Under the pieces are notes generated by a model that saw nothing but the letters and a program-made list of their open reading frames with translations, did no database searches and had not been told where the DNA came from. DNA of 64,000 nt from Pseudonocardia alaniniphila (GTDB taxonomy: Bacteria > Actinomycetota > Actinomycetes > Mycobacteriales > Pseudonocardiaceae). The stretch covers positions 124,001-188,000 of the forward strand of contig NZ_JAKXMK010000013.1 of NCBI RefSeq assembly GCF_022524485.1, written 5' to 3'. How positions within the stretch are numbered: position 1 is the first letter of the stretch; the number at the start of each line of letters is the position of its first letter. This document shows positions 26,361-35,285 of the stretch, piece by piece. The translations under genes were made by a program, and so were the position numbers.

Positions 26361-27242
26361 TCACGTCGCCGAGGCGAGCCCGCGGGCCCGCAGGACGCGG
26401 CGCTCCAGCGGCCGGAACGCCAGGAGCTCGATACCGATGCCGACGAGCAGGATCAGGAAGATCGCCGCGATGACCCCGGGCATGCTGTTGAAGTCGCTGC
26501 CCTGTTTGAGGTAGGCGCCCAGCCCGATGCCCAGCTGCGGGGACGTGGCGATGATCTCGGCGGCCATCAGCGAGCGCCAGGAGAACGCCCAGCCCTGCTT
26601 GCAGCCGGAGATGTAGCCCGGCAGCGCCGCGGGCAGCAGGATCAGCCGCGCCGAGTCGATCCGCCCGGCGCCCATCACCTGACCCACGCGCGGCAGGATC
26701 GGCGGGATCTGGTCGATGCCGGAGACGAGGCCGTTGGCGATCGAGGGGACGGCGCCGAGCAGCACCACGAAGTAGATGGTGGTGTCGGTCAGCCCGAACC
26801 AGAGGACTGCTGCGGGCACCCAAGCGACCGACGGCAGGCTCTGCATGCCGGCCAGCAGCGGACCGATCGCAGCCCGCACCACTGGGACCTTCGCGACGAG
26901 GAGCCCGAGCGGCGTGGCGATCACCACGGAGGTGAGGAACCCGAGCACCGCGCGGTGCAGCGAGACCCACACGATGCTCCAGATGCTGCCGTCGGCGACC
27001 GTGCCGGCGAACTCGTGCCAGACCGTGAGCGGAGCGGGCAGCTGGTACTCCGGGTAGATCGCCGACGCCCAGACGGCCTGCCACACGGCGAAGAACAGGG
27101 CGATCGCGACCAGCGGCGGCAGCCCCGTCGCCAGCACCCGCCGGAGCACGGGCTTGCGCGCCTCGGTGGGGGTGTCGAGCGCGTCGAGCCCTGCCCCGAC
27201 CGCGGCGGTGTCGGGGCGGGAGACGACCTCAGGCACGGCCAT
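26361..27242 (-). CDS. ABC transporter permease, SsuC/TauC type
   Basis: A 293-residue inner-membrane permease with about six helices. The EAA-like loop contains SARLILLPAALPGYISGCKQ, and LGLLVAKVPVVRAAIGPLLA and SLPSVAWVPAAVLWFGLTD are typical of sulfonate/nitrate/taurine importers. It is the last gene of a binding protein-ATPase-permease operon. Its start at 27242 overlaps the end of the ATPase gene by 14 bases. Import of alkanesulfonate or a similar organosulfur compound is inferred from the sulfur genes around it. Confidence 0.9.
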   Translation of the reverse strand: MAVPEVVSRPDTAAVGAGLDALDTPTEARKPVLRRVLATGLPPLVAIALFFAVWQAVWASAIYPEYQLPAPLTVWHEFAGTVADGSIWSIVWVSLHRAVLGFLTSVVIATPLGLLVAKVPVVRAAIGPLLAGMQSLPSVAWVPAAVLWFGLTDTTIYFVVLLGAVPSIANGLVSGIDQIPPILPRVGQVMGAGRIDSARLILLPAALPGYISGCKQGWAFSWRSLMAAEIIATSPQLGIGLGAYLKQGSDFNSMPGVIAAIFLILLVGIGIELLAFRPLERRVLRARGLASAT

Positions 27243-28020
27243 GCGTCGAGATCACCTCCCGGAGCCTGGCCGTGATCTCCTCGGTGAGCTCCTCGCGGTC
27301 GGCGCCGTCGGCGCCGAGATCCCACTCGCGCACGACGGTGCCCGGGCGGGACGACAGCAGCACCACCCGCTGCCCGAGCCGGACGGCCTCGCGGACGTCG
27401 TGGGTCACGAACAGCACGGCTGTGCCGGTGGCCTGCCAGATCCGTTGCAGCTCACCCTGCAGGAAGTCGCGGGTGATGGCGTCGAGCGCGGCGAACGGCT
27501 CGTCCATCAGCAGCAGTCCGCCTTCGGGGGCACCCGTGCCGTTCGAGGTGGCGGCAAGCGCGCGGGCCAGCGCGACACGTTGGCGCATGCCGCCCGACAG
27601 CTCGTGAGGACGCTTGCGCGCCTGACCGCCCAGACGGACGAGGTCCAGCAGTTCGGCCGCCCGGGTACGCCGCGCAGAGCGCCCGACCCCGGCGAGCCGC
27701 AACGGAAGCTCCACGTTGCGGCCTGCATCGAGCCACGGCAGGAGGGCAGGCTCCTGGAACATGACCGCCGGCCGGCCGCTGTCGACCGTCACGGTGCCGG
27801 ACGTGGGCCGGTCCAGCCCGGCGACGAGGTTGAGCAGGGTGCTCTTGCCGCAGCCCGACGCCCCGAGCAGCACCACGAACTCACCCGGCCGCACTCGCAG
27901 GTCGACCTCGGTGAGCGCGGTGACCGTCTCGCTTCCGCGGCCGAAGACCTTCCCGACGCCCGTCAGGTCGACGGCCGCCTCGTGCTGGACGCCGACGGCA
28001 TGATCGAGGATTGCGGTCAT
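27229..28020 (-). CDS. ABC transporter ATP-binding protein, SsuB/TauB type
   Basis: A 263-residue ATPase. Walker A GASGCGKST, Q-loop VMFQEPALLPWL, signature LSGGMRQR, Walker B LLLMDEPFAALD and H-loop VTHDVREAV are complete. The AVMFQEPALLPWLDAGRNV stretch is typical of the nitrate/sulfonate/taurine subfamily. Its ATG at 28020 overlaps the stop of the binding-protein gene (ATGA), and its own end overlaps the permease start, so all three genes are translationally coupled. Confidence 0.92.
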   Translation of the reverse strand: MTAILDHAVGVQHEAAVDLTGVGKVFGRGSETVTALTEVDLRVRPGEFVVLLGASGCGKSTLLNLVAGLDRPTSGTVTVDSGRPAVMFQEPALLPWLDAGRNVELPLRLAGVGRSARRTRAAELLDLVRLGGQARKRPHELSGGMRQRVALARALAATSNGTGAPEGGLLLMDEPFAALDAITRDFLQGELQRIWQATGTAVLFVTHDVREAVRLGQRVVLLSSRPGTVVREWDLGADGADREELTEEITARLREVISTHGRA

Positions 28021-29111
28021 GAATTGCCTCCGGGCTTGTCGAGTCCGGCCGCGTCCACAGCGGGCTTGCCGGCGGCCTGCAGTTCGGCGTTCAGCGGCGC
28101 GACATCGATGAAGCTGGCCAGATCAGTGGGCTGCTCGGTGATCCCCGCCGTCACGCTGTCCTGCGCGAGCTGCGGGAACGTCGAGGCCAGCGGGTCGGGA
28201 TCGAGCGTGATGTTCTCGAAGGCGCGGTCGATCACCGGCCCGGCGAGCGCGCTGCCGGCGAGCTTCTCCAGGCCCTGGTTGACGATCGTCTTGGCCTGTG
28301 CGGGATCCCGCTGCGCGAGGTCGATCGCCTTCAGGTGGGCCCGCAGGAGCGCACGTACGGTCTCCGGGTACTTCTGCAGGAAGTCGGCACGGACGAGCAG
28401 CACCGTGGTGGGGAAGCGCCCGTTCGGCCAAAGGGTGCTCTCGTCGACGAGCACCTTCGCCCCGGCGTCGAGCACGAGCCGCGAGCTCCACGGCTCGGGG
28501 AGCCAGCCGCCGTCCACGCTGCCCTGGCGGAACGCGTCGAGGGTGCGGGGGTTGTCCAGGTTGGCGATCTTCACGTCGCCCGGACCATCGCCCGCGGTGA
28601 GCCCGTTCTTCTTCAGCCACACCTTCAGGGCGATGTCCTGGGTGTTGCCGAGCTGCGGGGTGGCGATCGTGCGGCCCTTGAGCTGCTCGGGACTGGCGAT
28701 ATCGGGCTTCACGACGAGCTGGGCGCCGCCCTCGGTGGCGCCGGCGATGATGCGCACCTGGCCGTCGGACTTCGCGAAGGCGTTGATCGCCGGGCCGGAG
28801 CCGATGTAGGTGGCGTCGAGCGAGCCGCCGAGCAGCGCGTTGACCGCGTCGCCACCGGCGTTGAAGGTCTGCGGCGTGAGCGTGGTGCTGCCCAGCTCAG
28901 CGGTGAACAGGCCCTGTTCCACGCCGATGATCGCCGGGGCGTGGGTGACGTTGGGGAAGTAGCCGAGCCGTACCTCCTGCGCCTTCCCTCCGTCGACGGG
29001 TGCCGCCGCGCTGGCGGAGTCAGGGCGCTCGGCCCTCGAGCAACCGGTGGCGGCGAGCAGGGCCATGACGATCACGGCCGATAGCAGGGCGGAGGCGCGG
29101 AGCCGGGGCAT
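28017..29111 (-). CDS. Substrate-binding lipoprotein, SsuA/TauA type
   Basis: A 364-residue extracytoplasmic lipoprotein. The signal peptide ends with the lipobox LLAATGC, and the mature lipidated Cys is about residue 24. The binding domain has VRLGYFPNVTHAPAIIGVEQ, ALLGGSLDATYIGSGPAINA and QLKGRTIATPQLGNTQD, matching the aliphatic sulfonate/nitrate-type binding proteins. It leads the importer operon. A short candidate leader peptide at 29221-29301 lies 109 bases upstream. Substrate: probably a sulfonate, by context. Confidence 0.92.
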   Translation of the reverse strand: MPRLRASALLSAVIVMALLAATGCSRAERPDSASAAAPVDGGKAQEVRLGYFPNVTHAPAIIGVEQGLFTAELGSTTLTPQTFNAGGDAVNALLGGSLDATYIGSGPAINAFAKSDGQVRIIAGATEGGAQLVVKPDIASPEQLKGRTIATPQLGNTQDIALKVWLKKNGLTAGDGPGDVKIANLDNPRTLDAFRQGSVDGGWLPEPWSSRLVLDAGAKVLVDESTLWPNGRFPTTVLLVRADFLQKYPETVRALLRAHLKAIDLAQRDPAQAKTIVNQGLEKLAGSALAGPVIDRAFENITLDPDPLASTFPQLAQDSVTAGITEQPTDLASFIDVAPLNAELQAAGKPAVDAAGLDKPGGNS

Positions 29112-29220
29112 CGGATGGAGTCCTGTTCTGAATGGGGGTGCCCGGCCGGTGCGCGGGCGGGGACACGCGTGCTGACGGCGCGCGGGATCGCGGCGGCTGA
29201 TCAGCAGGGGGCGTGGTGGT

Positions 29221-29301
29221 TCAGCGACAGAACTCGTCGAAGGCGTGGCCGCGGCGGGACGGCCAGAACCTCTCGAGATCGGTGAAGAGCAGGTTCGACA
29301 T
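29221..29301 (-). CDS. Candidate Cys leader peptide upstream of the SsuA-like operon
   Basis: A 26-codon frame from ATG 29301 to TGA 29221, 109 bases before the binding-protein start. The end reads RRGHAFDEFCR, with Cys next to last. It lacks the H-V-D-L core of the other leaders and has no strong ribosome binding site. The same frame is open further upstream. Position and terminal Cys make a leader plausible, but this is the weakest of the set. Confidence 0.4.
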   Translation of the reverse strand: MSNLLFTDLERFWPSRRGHAFDEFCR

Positions 29302-29528
29302 GGCCGCTAGACGGGCACGCCGGGACGCGGCGCGGCCCGGCGGGCACTGCTGCGTCGACCTCACCCCACCATCGTGCGTCGCCGCCCGGCGGAGGACAAC
29401 AAGGTGTCCGAGCAGCGGGAAGAGCCCAAAATGTCCGGACACGTGAATCACTGGACGCGCGCGTTCCGGAGCCATCGAGCTGTTCATGCGCCCGCCTCCA
29501 CAGCAGTACGGCTCCATGGTGCGGAGGG

Positions 29529-30353
29529 TCAGCCTGCGGCACGGGAGGCGGCGGGAGTTTGTGCTGACGCGTATCTCTCCGCCACCAGGGTTGCCACCGC
29601 TGGGTGTGCCGCTAGTGGGCCCGCTCGCAGTACGTCCGGGCCCGCCGCGTGAGCGGAGCGCGCGATCGCGTCCGGGAGCAGGCCCGGGGCGAGGATCCAC
29701 TGCGCCACCGCCACGCGCTCCGCCCCCTGCTCGCGGAGGGCGGCGATCGCCTGCGGCACCGTCGGCTCCGTTGCGGTCGCGAACGCCGCCGTGGCGCCTG
29801 CCCAACCGAACTTCCGGTGCCAGCCCTCGGCTACCTGCGCCACGGCGGCGTTGGCCGGTGCGTGCGAGGAGCCGATCGCGGCGAGCACGACGCCCAGCCC
29901 GGGGTCGTCGAGCGGTCCTGCGACAGCGGTGAGGCGATCCAGCGCGGCGGCCTCGAGCAGCGGGCTGCCGCCGAGCACGCCGGCCGTCGTGATGTGGAGC
30001 TGCGGGTGCCGTCGAGCAGCGCGAGCGACCTCGCCGGGGACGTCGACCCTGGCGTGGAAGGCATGACCGAGCAGCAGCGGGACGACCACCGCGGCCCGGT
30101 GGCCTTCGGCGGCGACCCCGGCGAGCACGTCCGGCAGCCGGGGCGCGGACAGGTCGAGGAAGCTCACGCGCACGTCGAGCTCCGGGCGCTGCCGGCGCAC
30201 CTCGTCGGCGAGTGCTGCCACCGTGGCTGCCGACCGCGGATCGCGGCTGCCGTGCGCGACCGCGACCAGCACGGGAGCCTGCCCCCCGTCGTCGGCCGGT
30301 TCGGGCCGCAGGGCGGCGCGGGACCGGCGGACGAGGACGGGTTGGAGCGGCAC
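29529..30353 (-). CDS. Sirohydrochlorin chelatase-like protein (CbiX/SirB type)
   Basis: A 274-residue protein with two tandem CbiX-like halves. The first has LVAVAHGSRDPRSAATVAAL and VPLLLGHAFHARVDVP with the metal-binding His residues. The second begins VVLAAIGSSHAPANAAV and has AQWILAPGLLPDAIA. It inserts iron (or cobalt) into sirohydrochlorin, giving siroheme for the sulfite reductase encoded upstream in the same operon. The GTG start lies three bases after the cysN stop, so it is the last gene of the sirA-cysHDN unit. Confidence 0.85.
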   Translation of the reverse strand: MPLQPVLVRRSRAALRPEPADDGGQAPVLVAVAHGSRDPRSAATVAALADEVRRQRPELDVRVSFLDLSAPRLPDVLAGVAAEGHRAAVVVPLLLGHAFHARVDVPGEVARAARRHPQLHITTAGVLGGSPLLEAAALDRLTAVAGPLDDPGLGVVLAAIGSSHAPANAAVAQVAEGWHRKFGWAGATAAFATATEPTVPQAIAALREQGAERVAVAQWILAPGLLPDAIARSAHAAGPDVLRAGPLAAHPAVATLVAERYASAQTPAASRAAG

Positions 30354-30356
30354 GGC

Positions 30357-31667
30357 CTACCCCGCTAGCGAAAGCGGATGGCCGACGAGGCCCGCCGCGA
30401 GCGTGTTGCCGGTGGGCGGGTCGATGAGCAGGAAGCTGCCGGTGGCGCGGATGTCCGCGTACTCGTCGACGGGGAGCTGGTCGGCCGTGCGCAGCGCGAC
30501 GCGCGCGATGTCGTTGATCCCCAGCTGCTCGGGCGCGTCCACATAGGACACGGTCTCGGTGTCCAACCGCTCGCCGAGCGCGCCGACGATCACCTGGGTG
30601 GTGCGCGCACCGTGCTTGAGCAGCAGCCGGGCGCCCGGCCGCAGCGGCTTGTCGGCCAGCCAGCACAGCGTGGCGTCCAGCTCGCTGGTCAGCCGCGGCG
30701 GAGCGCCGGCCGAGGCGAGCAGGTCGCCGCGGGAGATGTCGATGTCGTCCTCCAGCAGCACCGTGACGCTGCGCCCGGCACCCGCTGCGTCGAGCGGCCC
30801 GTCCGCGGTGTCGACGCGCGCGACCCTGGTGCGGGCACCGCCGGGCAGCACCACGACCTCGTCACCCGGGCGCACGGTCCCGGCGGCCACCTGACCTGCG
30901 TAGCCGCGGTAGTCGTGCAGGTCCTCGGTGCTTTCCCGCGGACGGATCACGTACTGCACCGGCATGCGGAACGGCGCCGCAACCTCCGGCCCGGCCACGG
31001 GAACCGACTCCAGGTGCCCGAGCAGGGTCGGCCCGTCGTACCAGGGGGTGCGCGCCGAGCGTTCGACGACGTTGTCGCCGACGAGCGCCGACACCGGGAT
31101 CGTCACAACGGCGTCGTCGGCGAAGCCGAGCGAGCGGGCGAGCCCGGCGAAGTCCTTGGCGATCGCGGCGAGCACAGCCTCGTCGTAGTCGACGATGTCG
31201 ATCTTGTTGATGGCCAGCACGAGCCGCGGCACCCGCAGCAGGGCGAGCACGGCGGCGTGCCGACGGGTCTGCTCGACCACGCCGTGGCGGGCGTCGACGA
31301 GCAGCACCGCGAGCTCCGCGGTGGACGCGCCGGTCACCGTGTTGCGGGTGTACTGCACGTGGCCCGGCGTGTCGGCGAGCACGAACTCACGGGTCGGCGT
31401 GCCGAAGTAGCGGTAGGCCACGTCGATCGTGATGCCCTGCTCGCGCTCCGCGCGCAGGCCGTCCACCAGCAGCGAGAGGTCGGGGGCGGAGAGCCCCTTG
31501 TCGACCGAGGCGCGCTGCACGGCCTCGATCTGGTCGGCCAGCACCGACTTGGTGTCGTAGAGCAGGCGCCCGACGAGTGTCGACTTCCCGTCGTCGACGC
31601 TGCCTGCGGTGGCGAAGCGGAGCAGATCCCGAGCTCTGCCGTGTGATTCGCTCGTGACCTCGCTCAT
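30357..31667 (-). CDS. cysN: Sulfate adenylyltransferase subunit 1 (GTPase)
   Basis: A 436-residue EF-Tu-like GTPase that activates the CysD ATP sulfurylase. G1 is TAGSVDDGKSTLVGRLLYD, then REQGITIDVAYRYF, DTPGHVQYTRN and NKIDIVDYDE. The C-terminus has a beta-barrel domain and no fused APS kinase (CysC) domain, unlike the mycobacterial CysNC. The ATG at 31667 lies one base after the cysD stop, and the frame upstream inside cysD is not used. It forms APS from sulfate and ATP together with CysD. Confidence 0.96.
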   Translation of the reverse strand: MSEVTSESHGRARDLLRFATAGSVDDGKSTLVGRLLYDTKSVLADQIEAVQRASVDKGLSAPDLSLLVDGLRAEREQGITIDVAYRYFGTPTREFVLADTPGHVQYTRNTVTGASTAELAVLLVDARHGVVEQTRRHAAVLALLRVPRLVLAINKIDIVDYDEAVLAAIAKDFAGLARSLGFADDAVVTIPVSALVGDNVVERSARTPWYDGPTLLGHLESVPVAGPEVAAPFRMPVQYVIRPRESTEDLHDYRGYAGQVAAGTVRPGDEVVVLPGGARTRVARVDTADGPLDAAGAGRSVTVLLEDDIDISRGDLLASAGAPPRLTSELDATLCWLADKPLRPGARLLLKHGARTTQVIVGALGERLDTETVSYVDAPEQLGINDIARVALRTADQLPVDEYADIRATGSFLLIDPPTGNTLAAGLVGHPLSLAG

Positions 31668-31668
31668 G

Positions 31669-32592
31669 TCAGAAGTACCCCTCGCGCTTCCGGTCTTCCA
31701 TCGCCGCCTCCGACAGGCGGTCGTCGGCACGGGTGGCCCCGCGCTCGGTGAGCCGAGACGCGGTGACCTCGGCGATCACCTCGTCGAGCGTGGTGGCGGT
31801 GGACTCGACGGCACCGGTGCACGAGCCGTCGCCGACGGTGCGGTAACGCACCGACCTGAGCTCCAGGGCCTCGGCCCCGCGCGGTCCGCCCCACGGGCCC
31901 TCGGCGAGCCACATCCCGTCACGCCGGAAGACCTCGCGCTGGTGGGCGAAGTAGATCGAGGGCAGCTCGATCCCCTCGCGCTGGATGTAGCGCCAGACGT
32001 CCAGCTCGGTCCAGTTCGAGATCGGGAACACCCGCACGTGCTCACCCGGCGCGTGCCGGCCGTTGTACAGGTTCCACAGCTCCGGGCGCTGGCTGCGGGG
32101 ATCCCACCGGCCGAACGCGTCGCGCAGCGACAGGATCCGCTCCTTGGCCCGCGCCCGCTCCTCGTCGCGCCGCCCACCGCCGAACACCGCGTCGAACCGG
32201 TGGTCGGTGATGCTGTCGAGCAGCGGAGTGGTCTGCAGCGGGTTGCGGGTGCCGTCCGCGCGCTCGACCAGGCGACCGTCGTCGATCCACTCCTGGACGT
32301 GCGCCACCTCCAGGCGCAGCCCGAGCCGGGCGACCAGCCGGTCGCGGAAGTCGATGACCTCCGGGTAGTTGTGCCCGGTGTCGACGTGCAGCAGCGGGAA
32401 CGGCACCGGTGCCGGCGCGAACGCCTTGACGGCGAGATGCACCAGCAGCGTGGAGTCCTTGCCGCCGGAGAAGAGGATCACCGGACGGTCGAACTCACCC
32501 GCCACCTCGCGGAAGATGTGGATCGACTCGCTCTCCAGGGCGTCCAGCGCGTCGAGCGCCGAAGGGGCCGTGAGGGGCAGGGTCGCGGTCAC
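31669..32592 (-). CDS. cysD: Sulfate adenylyltransferase subunit 2
   Basis: A 307-residue PP-loop ATP sulfurylase catalytic subunit. The PP-loop is VILFSGGKDSTLLVHLA. LLHVDTGHNYPEVIDFRD, FGGGRRDEERARAKER, VFPISNWTELDVWRYIQ and the C-terminal EDRKREGYF are all diagnostic. The start is GTG 32592, 37 bases after the cysH stop. Middle gene of the sulfate-reduction operon. Confidence 0.97.
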   Translation of the reverse strand: MTATLPLTAPSALDALDALESESIHIFREVAGEFDRPVILFSGGKDSTLLVHLAVKAFAPAPVPFPLLHVDTGHNYPEVIDFRDRLVARLGLRLEVAHVQEWIDDGRLVERADGTRNPLQTTPLLDSITDHRFDAVFGGGRRDEERARAKERILSLRDAFGRWDPRSQRPELWNLYNGRHAPGEHVRVFPISNWTELDVWRYIQREGIELPSIYFAHQREVFRRDGMWLAEGPWGGPRGAEALELRSVRYRTVGDGSCTGAVESTATTLDEVIAEVTASRLTERGATRADDRLSEAAMEDRKREGYF

Positions 32593-32629
32593 TTGTGGGC
32601 CTCCACGGTCGAAAGTGCGTGGATGCGGG

Positions 32630-33334
32630 TCATGAGACGTGAAGCCCGCACTCGATCTTGCCCGTGCCCGCCCACCGGCCCGAGCGCTTGTCAGCGCCGG
32701 GCGCAGGCTTCGCCGTGCAGGGCGCGCACCCGATCGACGGGTAGCCCTCCGCGACGAGCGGGTTCACGAGGATCCCGTGCTCGGCGATGTAGCCGTCCAT
32801 CTCCTCATCGCTCCACGCGGCGATCGGGTTGACCTTCACCAGCCCGAACTTCTCGTCGTAGGTGACGAGCGGCGTGTTCGCCCTGGTCGGAGCCTCGATG
32901 CGGCGCACCCCCGTGACCCACGCGTCGTAGCTCGCGAGGGTGCGAGAGAGCGGAGCGACCTTACGCAGCGCGCAGCACTGGTTCGGGTCGCGCGCAAAGA
33001 GGTCCTTGCCGAGCAGCGAGTCCTGCTCCGCGACGGTGTGCTCCGGCGTGGCGTTCACGATCCGCACGTCGTAGGTGAGCTCGACGGCGTCGCGGGTGCC
33101 GATGGTCTCGGCGAAGTGGTAGCCGGTCTCCAGGAACAGCACGTCCACACCGGGCCGCGCGCGGGCGGCCAGGTCGACGAGCACCGCGTCCTGCATGTTC
33201 GACGCGACGATCAACCGCTCGCCGAACGTCTCCGCGGCCCAGGCCAGCACCTGCTCGGCGGTCGCGTCCGGTCCGAGCTCGACCGCTCCCCGCTCCGCAA
33301 GACCACGAAGATCGGTTTCCGCCGCAACACTCAT
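32630..33334 (-). CDS. cysH: Adenylyl-sulfate (APS) reductase, 4Fe-4S type
   Basis: A 234-residue PP-loop reductase turning APS into sulfite with thioredoxin. Cluster cysteines are in NQCCALRKVAPL and SIGCAPCTAKP, so this is the APS-using iron-sulfur form and not the PAPS form. The catalytic Cys sits in the C-terminal ECGLH motif. Absence of a CysC kinase in the operon agrees with direct use of APS. The ATG at 33334 overlaps the stop of the zinc-ribbon gene (ATGA). Confidence 0.96.
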   Translation of the reverse strand: MSVAAETDLRGLAERGAVELGPDATAEQVLAWAAETFGERLIVASNMQDAVLVDLAARARPGVDVLFLETGYHFAETIGTRDAVELTYDVRIVNATPEHTVAEQDSLLGKDLFARDPNQCCALRKVAPLSRTLASYDAWVTGVRRIEAPTRANTPLVTYDEKFGLVKVNPIAAWSDEEMDGYIAEHGILVNPLVAEGYPSIGCAPCTAKPAPGADKRSGRWAGTGKIECGLHVS

Positions 33335-33498
33335 CGCGAGACCTCCGGCACTCCGATTCCGACGAACTTCAGTGAGAACGTCCGCAGACAGGCCGCGCAG
33401 TACCAGGCGCCGTGGGGCACCCGCTCGGTCTGCTCTGCGGGTCGTAGGTCCTCCTCGCCGCAGTACGGGCAGTAGAAGGGGACCGCGCGCTCGCTCAT
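33331..33498 (-). CDS. Small zinc-ribbon protein of the sulfate-reduction operon
   Basis: A 55-residue protein with two Cys pairs, FYCPYCGEED and WYCAACLRTF, which would bind one zinc or iron like a rubredoxin or zinc ribbon. It is regularly found between sulfite reductase and cysH in actinobacteria (from memory), but its function is not known to me. The ATG 33498 lies 28 bases after the sirA stop, and its own stop overlaps the cysH start. Confidence 0.85.
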   Translation of the reverse strand: MSERAVPFYCPYCGEEDLRPAEQTERVPHGAWYCAACLRTFSLKFVGIGVPEVSR

Positions 33499-33526
33499 GT
33501 CGCCCCCAGCTCGGTTATACCGGCGA

Positions 33527-35197
33527 TCATTTGAGGTCGTCCTCGTCGGCGCGTGTGACCCACTGCGCAAACCGCTCGCCGTCTTCGCGTTGGGCCACGA
33601 AACGCCTGACGATCCGCTCGACGTACTCGCCCAGCTCCGCGCTGGTGACCTTGAGGCCGCGCAGCTTGCGGCCGAAACCGGCGTCGAGACCGAGGCCACC
33701 GCCGAGGTGCACCTGGAAGCCCTCGACCTGGTTGCCGCTCGCGTCGGTCACGAGCTGGCCCTTGAGGCCGATGTCGGCCACCTGCGTGCGGGCGCAGGCG
33801 TTCGGGCAGCCGTTGAGGTGGATCGAGATCGGGACGTCCGGGCTGACGTCGGCCAGTCGCAGCTCCAGGTCCTCCACGAGCCGGATCGCCCGCTCCTTGG
33901 TCTCGACGATGGCGAGCTTGCAGAACTCGATCCCCGTGCAGGCCATGGTCGCGCGCCGCCACGGCGACGGCTCGGCCTGCAGGCCCAGGGTGGCGAGCTC
34001 CGCCACGAGAGCGGCGACGTTCTCGTCCGGCACGTCGAGCACGACGATCTTCTGCTGCGGGGTGAGCCGCACCCGCTGCGACCCGGCCGTCTCTGCGGCC
34101 TTGGCCAGCGCCACCAGAGTGGCGCCCGAGACGCGCCCCGAGGCGGGAGCCACGCCGATGTAGTTGCGGCCGTCGACCTGCTTGTGCACGCCGACGTGGT
34201 CGATCGGGCTCTCGGGGATGGCCGGCGCGGGGCCGTCCACCATCTTCTTCCCGAGGTACTCCTCCTCCAGCACGCGGCGGAACTCCGCCACGCCCCAGTC
34301 GGCGACGAGGAACTTGATCCGGGCGCGGGTGCGCAACCTGCGGTAGCCGTAGTCGCGGAACACCGAGACGATGCCGGCCCAGACGTCGGGAACCTCATCG
34401 AGCGGCACCCACGCCCCGAGTCGCTGGGCGATCTTCGGGTTCGTCGAGAGCCCACCCCCGACCCAGACGTCGAAGCCCGGGCCGTGTTCCGGGTGCTCGA
34501 CGCCGATGAAGGAGACGTCGTTGACCTCGTGTGCCACGTCCTGCTGCCAGGAGATCGCGGTCTTGAACTTGCGCGGCAGGTTGGAGAACTCGGGGCTGCC
34601 GATGTAGCGCTCGATGATCGCGTCGATCGCCGGACGCGGGTCGATCCGTTCGTCCGCGGCGATCCCGGCCACCGGCGAGCCGAGGATGACGCGGGGGGTG
34701 TCGCCGCACGCCTCGGTGGTGAGCAGCCCGAGGCCCTCCAGCTTGCTCCAGATCGCGGGCATGTCCTCGATCTGGATCCAGTGGTACTGGATGTTCTGCC
34801 GGTCGGTGACGTCCGCGGTGTTGCGCGCGTGGTCCTGCGAGATCTCGCCGACCGCCCGGAGCTGCTCGGTGGTGAGCGCCCCGCCGTCGATGCGCACGCG
34901 GAGCATGAAGTAGCGGTCGTCGAGCTCCTCGGGCTCCAGCACCGCGGTGCGGCCACCGTCGATCCCGGGCCGGCGCTGGGTGTAGAGGCCCCACCAGCGC
35001 ATACGGCCACGCAGGTCGGCGGGATCGATCGAGTCGAACCCGCCCTTGGCGTAGATGTTCTCGATGCGGGCGCGGACGTTCAGCCCGTCATCGTCCTTCT
35101 TCGTGCGCTCGTTGGGGTTGAGCGGCTCTCGGTAGCCCAGCTTCCACTGGCCTTCGCCGCGCTTGCGCTTGCCGGGAACGGACGTGGTGGGGGGCAA
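33527..35197 (-). CDS. sirA: Ferredoxin-dependent sulfite reductase (siroheme, 4Fe-4S)
   Basis: A 556-residue enzyme reducing sulfite to sulfide. Siroheme/cluster cysteines are in MACTGIEFCKLAIVETK and HLNGCPNACARTQ. DRYFMLRVRIDGG and TEACGDTPRVIL hold the Tyr and Cys that form a covalent link near the heme in the mycobacterial homologue. The start is a TTG at 35197, supported by GGAGG seven bases upstream and a normal N-terminus; no ATG or GTG fits. First gene of sirA-(zinc ribbon)-cysH-cysD-cysN-chelatase. A Cys leader peptide lies 88 bases upstream. Confidence 0.96.
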   Translation of the reverse strand: MPPTTSVPGKRKRGEGQWKLGYREPLNPNERTKKDDDGLNVRARIENIYAKGGFDSIDPADLRGRMRWWGLYTQRRPGIDGGRTAVLEPEELDDRYFMLRVRIDGGALTTEQLRAVGEISQDHARNTADVTDRQNIQYHWIQIEDMPAIWSKLEGLGLLTTEACGDTPRVILGSPVAGIAADERIDPRPAIDAIIERYIGSPEFSNLPRKFKTAISWQQDVAHEVNDVSFIGVEHPEHGPGFDVWVGGGLSTNPKIAQRLGAWVPLDEVPDVWAGIVSVFRDYGYRRLRTRARIKFLVADWGVAEFRRVLEEEYLGKKMVDGPAPAIPESPIDHVGVHKQVDGRNYIGVAPASGRVSGATLVALAKAAETAGSQRVRLTPQQKIVVLDVPDENVAALVAELATLGLQAEPSPWRRATMACTGIEFCKLAIVETKERAIRLVEDLELRLADVSPDVPISIHLNGCPNACARTQVADIGLKGQLVTDASGNQVEGFQVHLGGGLGLDAGFGRKLRGLKVTSAELGEYVERIVRRFVAQREDGERFAQWVTRADEDDLK

Positions 35198-35285
35198 GAC
35201 GAGCCTCCGGATTGCGGCACAGGGCGGCCGCGGGCGTGCGCGACTGGCCTCTGCGCCGGCTGTGTGTGGTGGTCGGGGCGCGAGA

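Noticed and set aside
29213..29446. Plus-strand frame with CCVDL opposite the SsuA leader
   Set aside because: It points away from any gene and lacks the R-x-H-V-D-L-x-R spacing of the leader family.
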